In this document: positions 55,854-63,186 of the stretch, one piece after another
Numbering within the stretch: the stretch's first letter is position 1
Layout: every line of letters begins with the position of its first letter
Source: a virus
Strand: one strand, 5' to 3'
Virus record (IMG/VR): IMGVR_UViG_3300036818_000105
Span: 60,492 to 124,491 of that record
Length of the DNA stretch: 64,000 nucleotides
The notes under the pieces: model-generated
Seen by the model: only the letters and a program-made list of their open reading frames with translations
What the model was told of the DNA's origin: nothing
Database searches by the model: none
Program-made: the position numbers and the translations under genes

Positions 55854-56267
55854 CTAGTCGTTGTCCTCGGTGAGCACCGGCTGCCCGCCGGTCACCCTCG
55901 CGATCTGCGGCGGCACTGCCCCGTCATGGGTGGCTGACCACGCTGCCGCGTAGTCCCCTGCACGGAGGGCGGCGATCGCCCCGGCGACGTGCCCGGCGGG
56001 CGGAGGGCGCTCGGCCGCCTTGCTCGTGATCCCACGGGCGAAGTCCCAGAGCTCGCGGGGCCTCGTCGGCGGGGTCTCCTGGCGGAAGGCGATGCCCATC
56101 AGGCGAAGGGCGAGCTTGTCCCACTCCAGCCCGGCTGTCTTCGCGGCGTGGATCGAGTTCCAGACCTCCTCGCGGGTCCAGTCGAGGCGGGTGTCGCAGG
56201 CGAAGTTCAGGAGGCCGCGGGCGCTCTCCTGCCACTGGGGCGGGGACTCGTCGTCCGGGTCGGTCAC
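55854..56267 (-). CDS. Hypothetical helical protein
   Basis: A 137-residue protein (LLNFACDTRLDWTREEVWNSIHAAKTAGLEWDKLALRLMGIAFR), mostly helical, with a disordered middle. It is a type of small accessory protein often seen with replication genes; no function assigned. Coupled to the HNH gene upstream. Confidence 0.58.
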   Translation of the reverse strand: MTDPDDESPPQWQESARGLLNFACDTRLDWTREEVWNSIHAAKTAGLEWDKLALRLMGIAFRQETPPTRPRELWDFARGITSKAAERPPPAGHVAGAIAALRAGDYAAAWSATHDGAVPPQIARVTGGQPVLTEDND

Positions 56268-57037
56268 GACACCTCCCGAAGTTTCCGACGTACGGGACGC
56301 CCCGCCGCCACGTCGGCTTCTGCTTCCAGGCGAGCGGCAATTGCGGCTTCTTTTGCCTCAAACAAACCCAGGTATGTGCACTTGCGGTTGACCATGATCT
56401 GAGCGCGCCAAGGCTTGGGGGCCGATATCGACGGCTGGTAGACCACTCCGCGAACGCCGGAGGTGTTGTTGCGGCGGAGCGGCATCGGCGCGTCCGGGTC
56501 TACTTGCCGGGCCGCTTCGAGTTCGTCCCGCTGGCACAGTTCCGGCCTGGCCGCGTAGGCATACGCGCCTTGCGCTTCCAGGGCTACGGCGACGTAGGCG
56601 GCAGCAGCCTCTTCCTCGGAGCTAAAGATGCCGAGATAACGGTTCTTGCCGTCGACCTTTATGCACGCCTGCCATTTCCGGCGCTGCTTGTGCCAGGTGA
56701 CCCCCTTGTACTGCGACGAGTGGCCAGTCTGTGAACGCCGGTTGTACCCGTTCTGGACGGTGGTTGCCAGCCGAAGGTTCGCCCGTCGATTGTCTAGGCC
56801 GTCCCCGTTGGCGTGGTCTGTGATGGGATGGCCCGTGATGAGCTTGTGCATGAGAACGCTCGTCTTGCGGCCACCTTGCCGGGTTGCTGCTGCGGCGTAC
56901 GGGCCGTCAACGCGCCCGCCCGGGCGCTGAACTTCCCAGGCGTGCCAGCGGTAGCGCGATACCAGTTCATAGTCGGCGTCATCAATCAGGGCCACTCGGT
57001 CCGCAGCCCTCTTGCCGTGCAAGGGGATGGCTATCAC
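56264..57037 (-). CDS. HNH homing endonuclease with two AP2 domains
   Basis: A 257-residue protein with an N-terminal segment (AIPLHGKRAADRVALIDDADYELV), an HNH motif (TDHANGDGLDNRRANLR, about 74-90), an AP2 domain (YKGVTWHKQRRKWQACIKVDGKNRYLG) and a second AP2-like unit (GVRGVVYQPS...AQIMVNRKCTYLGLF). It is related to the gene at 30057 but lacks the zinc modules. Its ATG overlaps the methyltransferase stop, so unlike the first it is co-transcribed with the early operon. Confidence 0.87.
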   Translation of the reverse strand: MIAIPLHGKRAADRVALIDDADYELVSRYRWHAWEVQRPGGRVDGPYAAAATRQGGRKTSVLMHKLITGHPITDHANGDGLDNRRANLRLATTVQNGYNRRSQTGHSSQYKGVTWHKQRRKWQACIKVDGKNRYLGIFSSEEEAAAAYVAVALEAQGAYAYAARPELCQRDELEAARQVDPDAPMPLRRNNTSGVRGVVYQPSISAPKPWRAQIMVNRKCTYLGLFEAKEAAIAARLEAEADVAAGRPVRRKLREVS

Positions 57038-58314
57038 GAGGCAGTCGCCTCCCCGATTCCATCGAACAGGGAGCCCTGGCCTTCAGGGACCGGCGGGGGC
57101 TTGGGAACGCACATCGCCTTAGCGCGCTCTGCGGGGTCGCTGGCGCGCCAGCGGGCAAGGCGGCAGTAGTCGGCCGAGCGGTCGATGCCTATCCCGATGC
57201 GGCCATACGCGGACGCCACGAGCGCGGTTGTTCCCGTTCCTGAAAACGGGTCGACGACGATGGCCGGGCGCGTCGGGGCGTCAGGCTGCGGGCAGGCGCA
57301 GGCGTAGCCGGTGATGGCGGCCAGGCGTGTCGCGGATGACCCGTACGGCAAGGCGCTGTCGCGGCGGTTGTTGCCGGGATTCCGGTCAGCCCGGCTACCG
57401 GGCCGGTCATGCGACAGACGCGGCCTGTCCAGTCGGGCATATCCTGCCGTCTCGGTGACCGGCCGCCGTCCCTCGCCGCACTCCGCGCAGATCCCGGACG
57501 GCGACCAGCCGAGGATGACCCGTCGCGGGAGTTCCATCGGGAACGCGGCGAAGTGATCCACGCCGAGGTGCGCGGGGACGGACAGCGGCTGCGACGGGAT
57601 CTCCCAGACGGAGCCGGGCAGCTTGCCGAGGGGATGTCCGTCCACGCCTGCCTCGTCGCGCCGGGCCGTCGACCATGCCTGCCTGAGCTGCCCCTGCCTC
57701 GGCGTAAGGTCTTCGGGGCGACCGCCCGGTCGACGCTGCGGGCGCATGGTGTGCGGTTCGCGGATCTCGTCAACCGCCGCGAAGTAGCGGGACTGCTTCG
57801 TGAAGTGGAACACCTGCTCGTGCGAGCGGCGCACGCGGTCGGTGACGCTCTCGGGGAGGCCGTTCGGCTTGTCCCAGACGACCTCCGCCCGCAGGATCAG
57901 GCCGAGGTCGTCGACGCAGCCGAGCGCGTACCGCCACGGCAGGCCAATGAGGGACTTGGGCCGTACGCCGGTATCTGCGGGGCCTTTGCGCCGCGGCCTC
58001 TCCGGGCGGCTCGCCAGGCGCCCCTCCGTGCCCGCGGAGTGGCCAGGTCCACTGCGCTCGGCGTACTTGTCGCCGAGGTTGACGAACAGTGACCCCTCGG
58101 GCTTCAGCACGCGCAGCCATTCCCGCGTGCAGTCCAGCAGCGCCGCGACGTACTCGCGAGGCGTCTCCTCGCTGCCGATCTGCCCGTCGTAGTGCCCGCC
58201 GTTGTCGGAATACGACCGCAGGCCCCAGTACGGCGGCGACGTGACGATCAGGTCCACGCTCTCGTCCGCCACCGGCAGGCTCGCCGCGTCCCCCCGCAGG
58301 ATGACCACGCTCAC
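57034..58314 (-). CDS. DNA methyltransferase, TSPPYW (beta-class amino MTase)
   Basis: GTG 58314 overlaps the upstream stop. The 426-residue protein has motif IV TSPPYWG (about 35-41) near the N-terminus, the target-recognition region in the middle (including CAECGEG), and motif I as DPFSGTGTT near the C-terminus, so it is a beta-group N4-cytosine or N6-adenine methyltransferase. LRAEVVWDKPNGLPESVTDR and HEQVFHFTK are typical of this family. No matching restriction enzyme is nearby, so it probably protects phage DNA from host restriction. Confidence 0.9.
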   Translation of the reverse strand: MSVVILRGDAASLPVADESVDLIVTSPPYWGLRSYSDNGGHYDGQIGSEETPREYVAALLDCTREWLRVLKPEGSLFVNLGDKYAERSGPGHSAGTEGRLASRPERPRRKGPADTGVRPKSLIGLPWRYALGCVDDLGLILRAEVVWDKPNGLPESVTDRVRRSHEQVFHFTKQSRYFAAVDEIREPHTMRPQRRPGGRPEDLTPRQGQLRQAWSTARRDEAGVDGHPLGKLPGSVWEIPSQPLSVPAHLGVDHFAAFPMELPRRVILGWSPSGICAECGEGRRPVTETAGYARLDRPRLSHDRPGSRADRNPGNNRRDSALPYGSSATRLAAITGYACACPQPDAPTRPAIVVDPFSGTGTTALVASAYGRIGIGIDRSADYCRLARWRASDPAERAKAMCVPKPPPVPEGQGSLFDGIGEATAS

Positions 58315-58619
58315 CGGCCCGCCTCCGGCCCCTTCGCGTCGCACGCCTGGCAGGCGAAGCCGGCAGGCGGCGAGTCAAGGCACTGCCCGCACGACACCGG
58401 GGCGACCAGTTCCGACAGCGGCTTCCCGAACGCGGCGGCAACCTTGTCCGCCGTCGCGAGGGTCGTGTTGCCGCCCCGTTCGATCCGGCGGATCATGGAC
58501 AGGCTCATCCCGGACCGGGAGGCCGTGTCCTCCCGTGACCACCCGTTCTCCGCCCGCAGGTCCCGCACCCGGCGGGCGAAGGCGACGGTCACGGAGACGG
58601 GCTTAGCGGGGGCGGTCAC
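58311..58619 (-). CDS. XRE-family HTH protein with zinc-like tail
   Basis: A GTG start. The 102-residue protein has an XRE domain (VRDLRAENGWSREDTASRSGMSLSMIRRIERGGNTTLATADKVAAAFG over residues 18-65) and a C-terminal CGQCLDSPPAGFACQAC four-Cys motif. Coupled to the methyltransferase, it may control it. Confidence 0.8.
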   Translation of the reverse strand: MTAPAKPVSVTVAFARRVRDLRAENGWSREDTASRSGMSLSMIRRIERGGNTTLATADKVAAAFGKPLSELVAPVSCGQCLDSPPAGFACQACDAKGPEAGR

Positions 58620-58830
58620 CGGGACTCCCCTTCGCGCCGAGCCCGGCCCTGGCGAGCTGCCGCCGGGCGTTGCGGGGACCGTGGCCGTACCGCTGCGGGG
58701 TTGCCCCCGTGATCACGGCCTCGCCGCTGGGCGGGGACCAGCGCAGGTGACCCTTTCCGGTCACGGATATCGTCCAGCCCTGCGCCCGCGCCATGCGGGC
58801 GGCCGGTCTCAGGTGCTTGGGAATCTTCAA
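58603..58830 (-). CDS. HicA-like small protein
   Basis: TTG 58830 is chosen because GGAGG lies 6-10 bases upstream. The 75-residue product (RMARAQGWTISVTGKGHLRWSPPSGEAVITGATPQRYGHGPRNARRQLARAGLG) follows the HicA-like helix-strand-helix order with GHLRW in the catalytic-His position. A similar protein is at 51316. No HicB partner is seen. Confidence 0.6.
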   Translation of the reverse strand: MKIPKHLRPAARMARAQGWTISVTGKGHLRWSPPSGEAVITGATPQRYGHGPRNARRQLARAGLGAKGSPGDRPR

Positions 58831-58847
58831 GGAATGCCTCCCTGTGG

Positions 58848-59420
58848 TTAGCGGGCACTGGCGGCCTCCTCGGCTAGGCGGTCGGCATGCTCCACGATGG
58901 TTTCCTTGAAAATCCCGAGCAGCTCCACCTGGCGCATGCCGCCCCAGACGAACGGGATCGAGAAGCCCGGCAGGTGGACTACCCATGGCCGCTCCCTGCT
59001 GCCGATGATCGTGAGATCCGGGGCGCGTTCGCCGTACCGCCAGAAGACGAGATCGGTGCTTGAGTCTGGCTCGCAGCGCTGCGCCGGGAGCATGCGCGCC
59101 AGGAGCCCGTCAACGCGGCCTAGCACGTCACCCGCATCCTCACCCTTGCGAGGTGCGAGCATCTGCGTAGGCTTGAGTTCGATCAGGTGCATGCCGCCGT
59201 CGGGGCGGTTCGTCTCGTCAACGCGGAAGTCTGCGAGCCACTGGCCCCGCTCGTCAGCGAAGCACTCGGGCTCGTACTCCCACTTGTGACCGGTTCTGTC
59301 GAGAGAGCCGGCATAGTCAGCCTCAAGGCGTGACCGCATGCGAATGCCCTTGTAAAGCGTCGGGCGGCCCTTCATGTAGTTCGCGCCCGGGGCCTTATTG
59401 GGCGGCGTCTTAGCGGGCAC
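58848..59420 (-). CDS. PD-(D/E)XK-type nuclease-like protein
   Basis: GTG 59420 overlaps the upstream gene by 11 bases. The 190-residue protein has RSRLEADYAGSLDRTGHKWEYEPE, then WLADFRV and MHLIELKP. The Glu of RLEAD, the Asp of LADF and the E-x-K of IELK form a PD-(D/E)XK catalytic set, as in resolvase-like or TnsA-like nucleases. It is a candidate DNA-processing enzyme for replication or packaging. Confidence 0.75.
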   Translation of the reverse strand: MPAKTPPNKAPGANYMKGRPTLYKGIRMRSRLEADYAGSLDRTGHKWEYEPECFADERGQWLADFRVDETNRPDGGMHLIELKPTQMLAPRKGEDAGDVLGRVDGLLARMLPAQRCEPDSSTDLVFWRYGERAPDLTIIGSRERPWVVHLPGFSIPFVWGGMRQVELLGIFKETIVEHADRLAEEAASAR

Positions 59421-59730
59421 TTGCGGCCTTCCTCGGGGAGGCGGAACGAACCTGGCGGCGAAGAGGGCGTCTAAGCTGCTCGACGGGGGCAACAGGCTCG
59501 GTGACTGCCGGGCATGCAACCGCGTGCTGCCGGTACAGGTACTCGCCATCGCGGACGTGCCCGGACTTGCCGACAGGGCGGCAGCGAGGCGTGCGGGTGA
59601 TGTCCCATGCGACCGACCACGGGCCGTCCTCGAAGGCCGCATCAAACGCGATCACCTCGCCGGTGACGGCAAGCGCAAACAGCACGCGGCCCTTGCAGTC
59701 GCGGCAGCGGCCGAATCCGGGAACGGTCAT
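59410..59730 (-). CDS. Small zinc-site hypothetical protein
   Basis: ATG 59730 overlaps the stop of the replication gene (ATGA). The 106-residue protein starts with CRDCKGRVLFALAVTGEVIAFDA and contains CRPVGKSGHVRDGEYLYRQHAVAC, giving Cys and His pairs for a zinc site. The C-terminus is basic. Function unknown. Confidence 0.6.
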   Translation of the reverse strand: MTVPGFGRCRDCKGRVLFALAVTGEVIAFDAAFEDGPWSVAWDITRTPRCRPVGKSGHVRDGEYLYRQHAVACPAVTEPVAPVEQLRRPLRRQVRSASPRKAASAR

Positions 59731-60833
59731 GCTGACCTCGCTTGGGCGTCGGGGTGGCACTTCGGGCACTTGCGGGTCCCGGCCTGGCCGAACTCGTCAA
59801 GCAGGAACCGGGTTCGCTCATGGCACTTCCCGCACCACTTCGGCCGGGCTGCCACCTGGCCGCCTGGCCGGCACTTGCGCTCGGCGGCCGGCCACCACGG
59901 GCCGTCCTGTCCGAGGCGGCCGGGGTGCTGCGACTCCGGGTCGCGGGCCATGAGCGCGTACGCCTCGCAGACGACGGGCCAGGGCCTCTCGCGGGCCGAC
60001 GGGTCGTCAAGCGCGCGGCGGATGCTCCTGCTCGACCAGTCCTGCCGGAATGCCCGGATGGACTCAACGAGCGCGGTTACGGCGGCAGGTGTTCTCTCCG
60101 TGAAATCCCCCTCCTCCACGGGGTCCGTCGGAAGCCCGAGCGCGACCAGTGATCCGAGGCTGGGGGGTAGGGGGGTTCCTCCGGTTTTAAAATCCCTAAC
60201 TCCCATATAAGGAGCAGGGTCCGGAAAACCCGGACCCTTCAGGGGGTCAAACCCGGACCCTTCAGTCACAGAACCCGGACCCTTCGCGGAGCTGAAGCAT
60301 CCGGATTCCCCGGACCCTTCATCAGGGTTATCCACAGGGTGCGCGTCTGGGTCTCCGGGCCGCGCGGCCTCCGTGGCAGGGTCGAATGAGGCGATGGCGT
60401 AGACGGCCTTTACGCCGTTCCGCCCGCGCTCTAGGCGCTCGAGGGCGCCCTTGGAGACGAGGGAAGCGAACACCGCGTACCTCTCGCTCCGCCCGAGGCG
60501 CAGCCGGGCGATGATCTCCGGGTTGTCCTCGATGCCAGGGGGAAGCTCCCGCGTCGCGTCGATCGCGGACGCGGCGAGCACGATGAGCGAGTAGCGCTCG
60601 CGCCAGGTGAGGCCGCCGGGTGCGTGGCGGCTGGTGGACTCCATGACGAGGCGGATGCCCATGTCAGCGTCCCGCCGCGGCGGGACAAGGCGCAGGTGCG
60701 TGCAGCGTGGTTCCTGAGCGGGTCGCCACGGGCTAAGCGGATTTCTGCGCGGGGCCGGGGGTCTTGCACTAGACACCTTCGATCGGTCCACGGGGGTCAC
60801 TAAGGCGAACGGGGGATGGCACATTGCCGTCAC
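59727..60833 (-). CDS. Replication initiator-like protein with internal iterons
   Basis: GTG 60833 overlaps the upstream stop, supporting this start (368 residues); ATG at about 60662 is an alternative. Residues about 70-150 form a winged-helix region (LTWRERYSLIVLAASAIDATRELPPG, EIIARLRLGRSERYAVFASLVSKGALERLERG). A low-complexity linker with GSG/GPG repeats follows, then a helical region and a C-terminal zinc site (WCGKCHERTR, RKCPKCHP). The layout, and DNA repeats inside the linker-coding part, recall lambda O, whose gene contains the origin. Confidence 0.7.
   Translation of the reverse strand: MTAMCHPPFALVTPVDRSKVSSARPPAPRRNPLSPWRPAQEPRCTHLRLVPPRRDADMGIRLVMESTSRHAPGGLTWRERYSLIVLAASAIDATRELPPGIEDNPEIIARLRLGRSERYAVFASLVSKGALERLERGRNGVKAVYAIASFDPATEAARPGDPDAHPVDNPDEGSGESGCFSSAKGPGSVTEGSGFDPLKGPGFPDPAPYMGVRDFKTGGTPLPPSLGSLVALGLPTDPVEEGDFTERTPAAVTALVESIRAFRQDWSSRSIRRALDDPSARERPWPVVCEAYALMARDPESQHPGRLGQDGPWWPAAERKCRPGGQVAARPKWCGKCHERTRFLLDEFGQAGTRKCPKCHPDAQARSA
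60183..60320 (-). other. Candidate replication origin: four iterons plus AT-rich block
   Basis: The 13-base unit ACCCGGACCCTTC occurs at 60228-60240, 60251-60263 and 60273-60285, and with one change at 60308-60320; an inverted core GGGTCCGG lies at 60217-60224. Spacing is 23, 22 and 35 bases. An AT-rich block (60184-60210) lies beside them. Direct repeats next to an AT-rich element inside an initiator gene are the lambda origin arrangement. Confidence 0.6.
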
Positions 60834-61021
60834 GGTGCCCCCCTCTCGATCGGCGGGCAGTCACCGGGAAGCCCCAGGGGTCGCAGCGGAACCCACGCGG
60901 CCCCGGACGCGCAGAGCGGCACCACGACGGGGGTTTCCGGCCCCGCCGTCCACAGCGGGCGCAGGGCCACGCCGAGGGTATGGGCGACCGCGACCGCTAC
61001 GGATAGGAGAAAGGCGCTCAC
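60830..61021 (-). CDS. Small hydrophobic protein
   Basis: GTG 61021 overlaps the upstream TAG by one base. The 63-residue product opens with a hydrophobic segment (AFLLSVAVAVAHTLGVAL) that could be a signal or membrane anchor, followed by a Pro-rich region. Coupled to the replication gene. Function unknown. Confidence 0.55.
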   Translation of the reverse strand: MSAFLLSVAVAVAHTLGVALRPLWTAGPETPVVVPLCASGAAWVPLRPLGLPGDCPPIERGAP

Positions 61022-61392
61022 TAGGCCGGGGAACCCTTCTCCCGGTGCGCCCTCGCGGACCCAAGCCCGGCGTGCAGCGCCCGCGCGAACTCGTCAGCGT
61101 CGGCGCCGAGAAGCTGCCCCTGAACCCTGGCGCCGCCCCCGCTGACGGTGAACCACGCGTAGAAGCTGTCAAGGACGGCGGCAAGCTCTGCCACGGTCCA
61201 CGGCGCGGCGGCCGGCCCGGGCGCGGCGAGGTCGCGGGCGGCCCGCATGCCGGCTTCGAACGCCTCGGCCATGCCCTCGCAGTCGTCCGGGTGCGTGCTG
61301 TAGGCGTTGGCTTCCATCCAGCCACGCCACTCGGCATGGTCCTGCTCGGCCTGCGGGTCGCGCTCCGGTCGCTCCGGCGTCGGCGCGCTCAC
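61021..61392 (-). CDS. Hypothetical protein
   Basis: GTG 61392 overlaps the upstream stop. The 123-residue product is acidic and helical (DHAEWRGWMEANAYSTHPDDCEGMAEAFEAGMRAARDLA). The 'AEAFEAGMRAARDLA' helix is a common element of small actinophage proteins. No function assigned. Confidence 0.6.
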   Translation of the reverse strand: MSAPTPERPERDPQAEQDHAEWRGWMEANAYSTHPDDCEGMAEAFEAGMRAARDLAAPGPAAAPWTVAELAAVLDSFYAWFTVSGGGARVQGQLLGADADEFARALHAGLGSARAHREKGSPA

Positions 61393-61601
61393 CACGCGTT
61401 CACCTCGATGGGACCGGACCCGGCCGACGGCTGGCCTGAGCACGGCTTGATCGGCCCGTCTCCCGCACGGGCAACCACCTCGTAGACGTGGCACCGGACG
61501 CAGCGGAACAGGTCGGTGTGCGACTCGTAATGGAACTCGTGGCCGCCGTAGGGATCATCGGGCTGTGCCGCTGCCCGTCCCGGCGTCTTCTCTTCGCTCA
61601 T
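61389..61601 (-). CDS. Small zinc-site protein, first gene of the leftward operon
   Basis: A 70-residue protein starting at ATG 61601, next to the operator region. It contains FHYESHTDLFRCVRCHVYEVV, a zinc-type Cys pair with nearby His residues, and a second Cys near the end. Function unknown. Confidence 0.62.
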   Translation of the reverse strand: MSEEKTPGRAAAQPDDPYGGHEFHYESHTDLFRCVRCHVYEVVARAGDGPIKPCSGQPSAGSGPIEVNAW

Positions 61602-61625
61602 GCATTCGTCCCTCAGATGGGTTGC

Positions 61626-61664
61626 GGTGTACGTACACCAAGGTATCGTTGGTGTACGTACACC
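61626..61664. promoter_or_regulatory. Two perfect GGTGTACGTACACC palindromes between divergent genes
   Basis: The 14-base palindrome occurs at 61626-61639 and 61651-61664, 25 bases centre to centre. Promoter-like boxes overlap it: rightward TTGCGG (61622-61627) with TATCGT (61644-61649), and a similar leftward pair. The neighbouring RHH gene is the likely binding protein, since RHH factors use such symmetric repeats and often repress themselves. Confidence 0.72.
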
Positions 61665-61678
61665 GCAAGGGAGTCGCA

Positions 61679-61900
61679 TTGAAAACTGTCCGTACACCCG
61701 GCACACTTGACCGCGTGCCCAACCATCCGAAGACACAGCACCGCTCGGTGCGCATCGAGGATGACGACTGGGCCGACGCCGACACGGCGACTAAGCGCAT
61801 GAGTACCGACCGCGCCAAGGTCATCAACCAGCTTCTGCGCTGGTACCTGAGGCGGCCGGGGGTGACTCTCCCCGAGCGACCGCCGCGCCGCGAGTCCTGA
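61679..61900 (+). CDS. RHH (Arc/CopG-like) DNA-binding protein
   Basis: TTG 61679 follows AAGGGAG with 6-base spacing; GTG 61715 is a shorter alternative. The 73-residue protein has the ribbon strand HRSVRIEDDDW and helices DADTATKRMSTDRAKVINQLLRWYLRRPG, the usual RHH order. It is divergent from the leftward operon at 61601 and follows its putative operators, so it is likely an autorepressor. Confidence 0.78.
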   Translation: MKTVRTPGTLDRVPNHPKTQHRSVRIEDDDWADADTATKRMSTDRAKVINQLLRWYLRRPGVTLPERPPRRES

Positions 61901-61902
61901 CC

Positions 61903-62106
61903 TCACCGGACGGCCCCGCCGGCCAGGACCCACGCCCACCCGACCAGCGCCCACGCTCCCAGGCTGAGGGACACCCCGAGGACAAGGAACACGGCACCGG
62001 GAAGGTCCGGGCGCCTGTGCCGCATGACGGCCGCCTTCACCGCTCCCGCCGCCGACAGCGCGGTCAGCGCGATGACGACGCAGAGGCCGCTGCCGCCGGG
62101 GCTCAC
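61903..62106 (-). CDS. Small membrane protein
   Basis: A 67-residue protein with two hydrophobic segments (GLCVVIALTALSAAGAVKAAV and AVFLVLGVSLSLGAWALVGWAWVLAGG, read across the turn HRRPDLPG). GTG start overlaps the upstream stop. It is convergent with the RHH gene. A lysis or signalling role is possible but not supported. Confidence 0.6.
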   Translation of the reverse strand: MSPGGSGLCVVIALTALSAAGAVKAAVMRHRRPDLPGAVFLVLGVSLSLGAWALVGWAWVLAGGAVR

Positions 62107-62537
62107 GCCGGCCTCCGCTCGTGCCGCGTCTGCGGCAGCGCGTCAAGCAGGCCCTCAAGGCTCACCCTGTCGCGGATGGCGTCAAGCTCCTCGTCACTCC
62201 ACCCGGCGCGCACCTCCCGGACCGACAGCGCGCACCACCCGGCCATCAGGACCGTCATCACCCCGGCGGCCACCGAGGCGGCTGGCAGCCCGGAGACGGC
62301 ACCGAGAACCGACGCGGTGGCGCTTACCGTCGTCACCAGCCACCCCGCGTGCAGGAACCAGCCCGACAGCACCGGGGGACGGGGGAACCGCTCTGTCATT
62401 GACCTCAGCCTCTCCCGGGCGCAATCCCACGCGGTCAGTACCGCGGCGCGCGCCCTGCCGGAGTTCACCAGGACGATCCCGGCCGCCCAGGCGGCGACCG
62501 CCCCGGCCTCCGCCGCGGTCTCAGCCATGGCGCTCAC
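62103..62537 (-). CDS. Membrane protein
   Basis: GTG 62537 overlaps the stop of the small gene upstream; ATG 62528 is an alternative. The 144-residue product has about three membrane segments (AGAVAAWAAGIVLVNSG, GWLVTTVSATASVLGAVSGL, ASVAAGVMTVLMAGWCAL) and an acidic cytoplasmic tail. Adjacent to another membrane protein gene, so they may work together. Confidence 0.6.
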   Translation of the reverse strand: MSAMAETAAEAGAVAAWAAGIVLVNSGRARAAVLTAWDCARERLRSMTERFPRPPVLSGWFLHAGWLVTTVSATASVLGAVSGLPAASVAAGVMTVLMAGWCALSVREVRAGWSDEELDAIRDRVSLEGLLDALPQTRHERRPA

Positions 62538-62683
62538 CGGGAGTACCCTTTCCGGCCGCCGGCGCACCAGCAGCCCCCGCCGGGAGTCCCGGGGTAGCTG
62601 TCCGAGCACAGATGGGGGGCGTCCCCGGTGAGCGCGGAGGCGAGGCGGTGCCACAGGTCGGCGAGGGCGGCGAGGCGGGTCAC
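62534..62683 (-). CDS. Very small hypothetical protein (49 aa)
   Basis: GTG 62683 overlaps the upstream stop and the TGA overlaps the next GTG. The product starts with a helix (TRLAALADLWHRLASALTG), then has CSDSYPGTPGGGCWCAGG with three Cys. Both overlaps support it. Confidence 0.5.
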   Translation of the reverse strand: MTRLAALADLWHRLASALTGDAPHLCSDSYPGTPGGGCWCAGGRKGYSR

Positions 62684-63186
62684 AGCGCACCCCCGGCAAC
62701 GGGAACGGTCGCGGTGCGCCTGGCTTGCCGCCGGGGCTTGCGGGCAGCGGACGGGAACAACCCGAGCTGCCCGTCCTCGGCTGGCGCAGGCTCAGCGGCG
62801 ACAGGCCCGTCGGCGCCCGGGGCCGGCCTGCTGCCGCGCCGTCCCCTCTCAGCCTCAAGCCACCGCTCGACGTCCTGCGGCCGGTGCCGGAAGTCGGGGC
62901 ACCCGCAAGGGCACGGGCTCGGCCGGTACTCGTGCGTGACCGGGCCCCTGGGCCAGCAGTGCACGTGCGACGGGCACCCGCAGGCGCACACCTCCCCGGC
63001 TTCCTCCGGTGCCGCGAACGCCTTCAGCTCGCACACCTCAAGGTGGCCGGGGGTCATGGTGGTGTCATGCACCCACGGGTACCCGCCGTAGTCGGGGTCG
63101 GCGGAGTCTGCGAGCCAGGGGCCGTCACCGAGCCAGGCGAACACGCCGCGATCGTGCGGGCAGCGGCCTCTCGTGCAAAAGCTCAC
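62680..63186 (-). CDS. Cys-rich hypothetical protein
   Basis: A GTG start, 168 residues. Cys/His clusters CTRGRCPHDRG, VCACGCPSHVHCW and CPCGCPDFRH suggest two to three zinc sites; W.AD......G is common around it in actinophage proteins. The C-terminus is low complexity and basic. Function unknown. Confidence 0.6.
   Translation of the reverse strand: MSFCTRGRCPHDRGVFAWLGDGPWLADSADPDYGGYPWVHDTTMTPGHLEVCELKAFAAPEEAGEVCACGCPSHVHCWPRGPVTHEYRPSPCPCGCPDFRHRPQDVERWLEAERGRRGSRPAPGADGPVAAEPAPAEDGQLGLFPSAARKPRRQARRTATVPVAGGAL

Noticed and set aside
60228-60320. CRISPR array at the four 13-base repeats
   Set aside because: Repeats are too short, spacings unequal, and they lie inside a coding gene; iterons explain them better.
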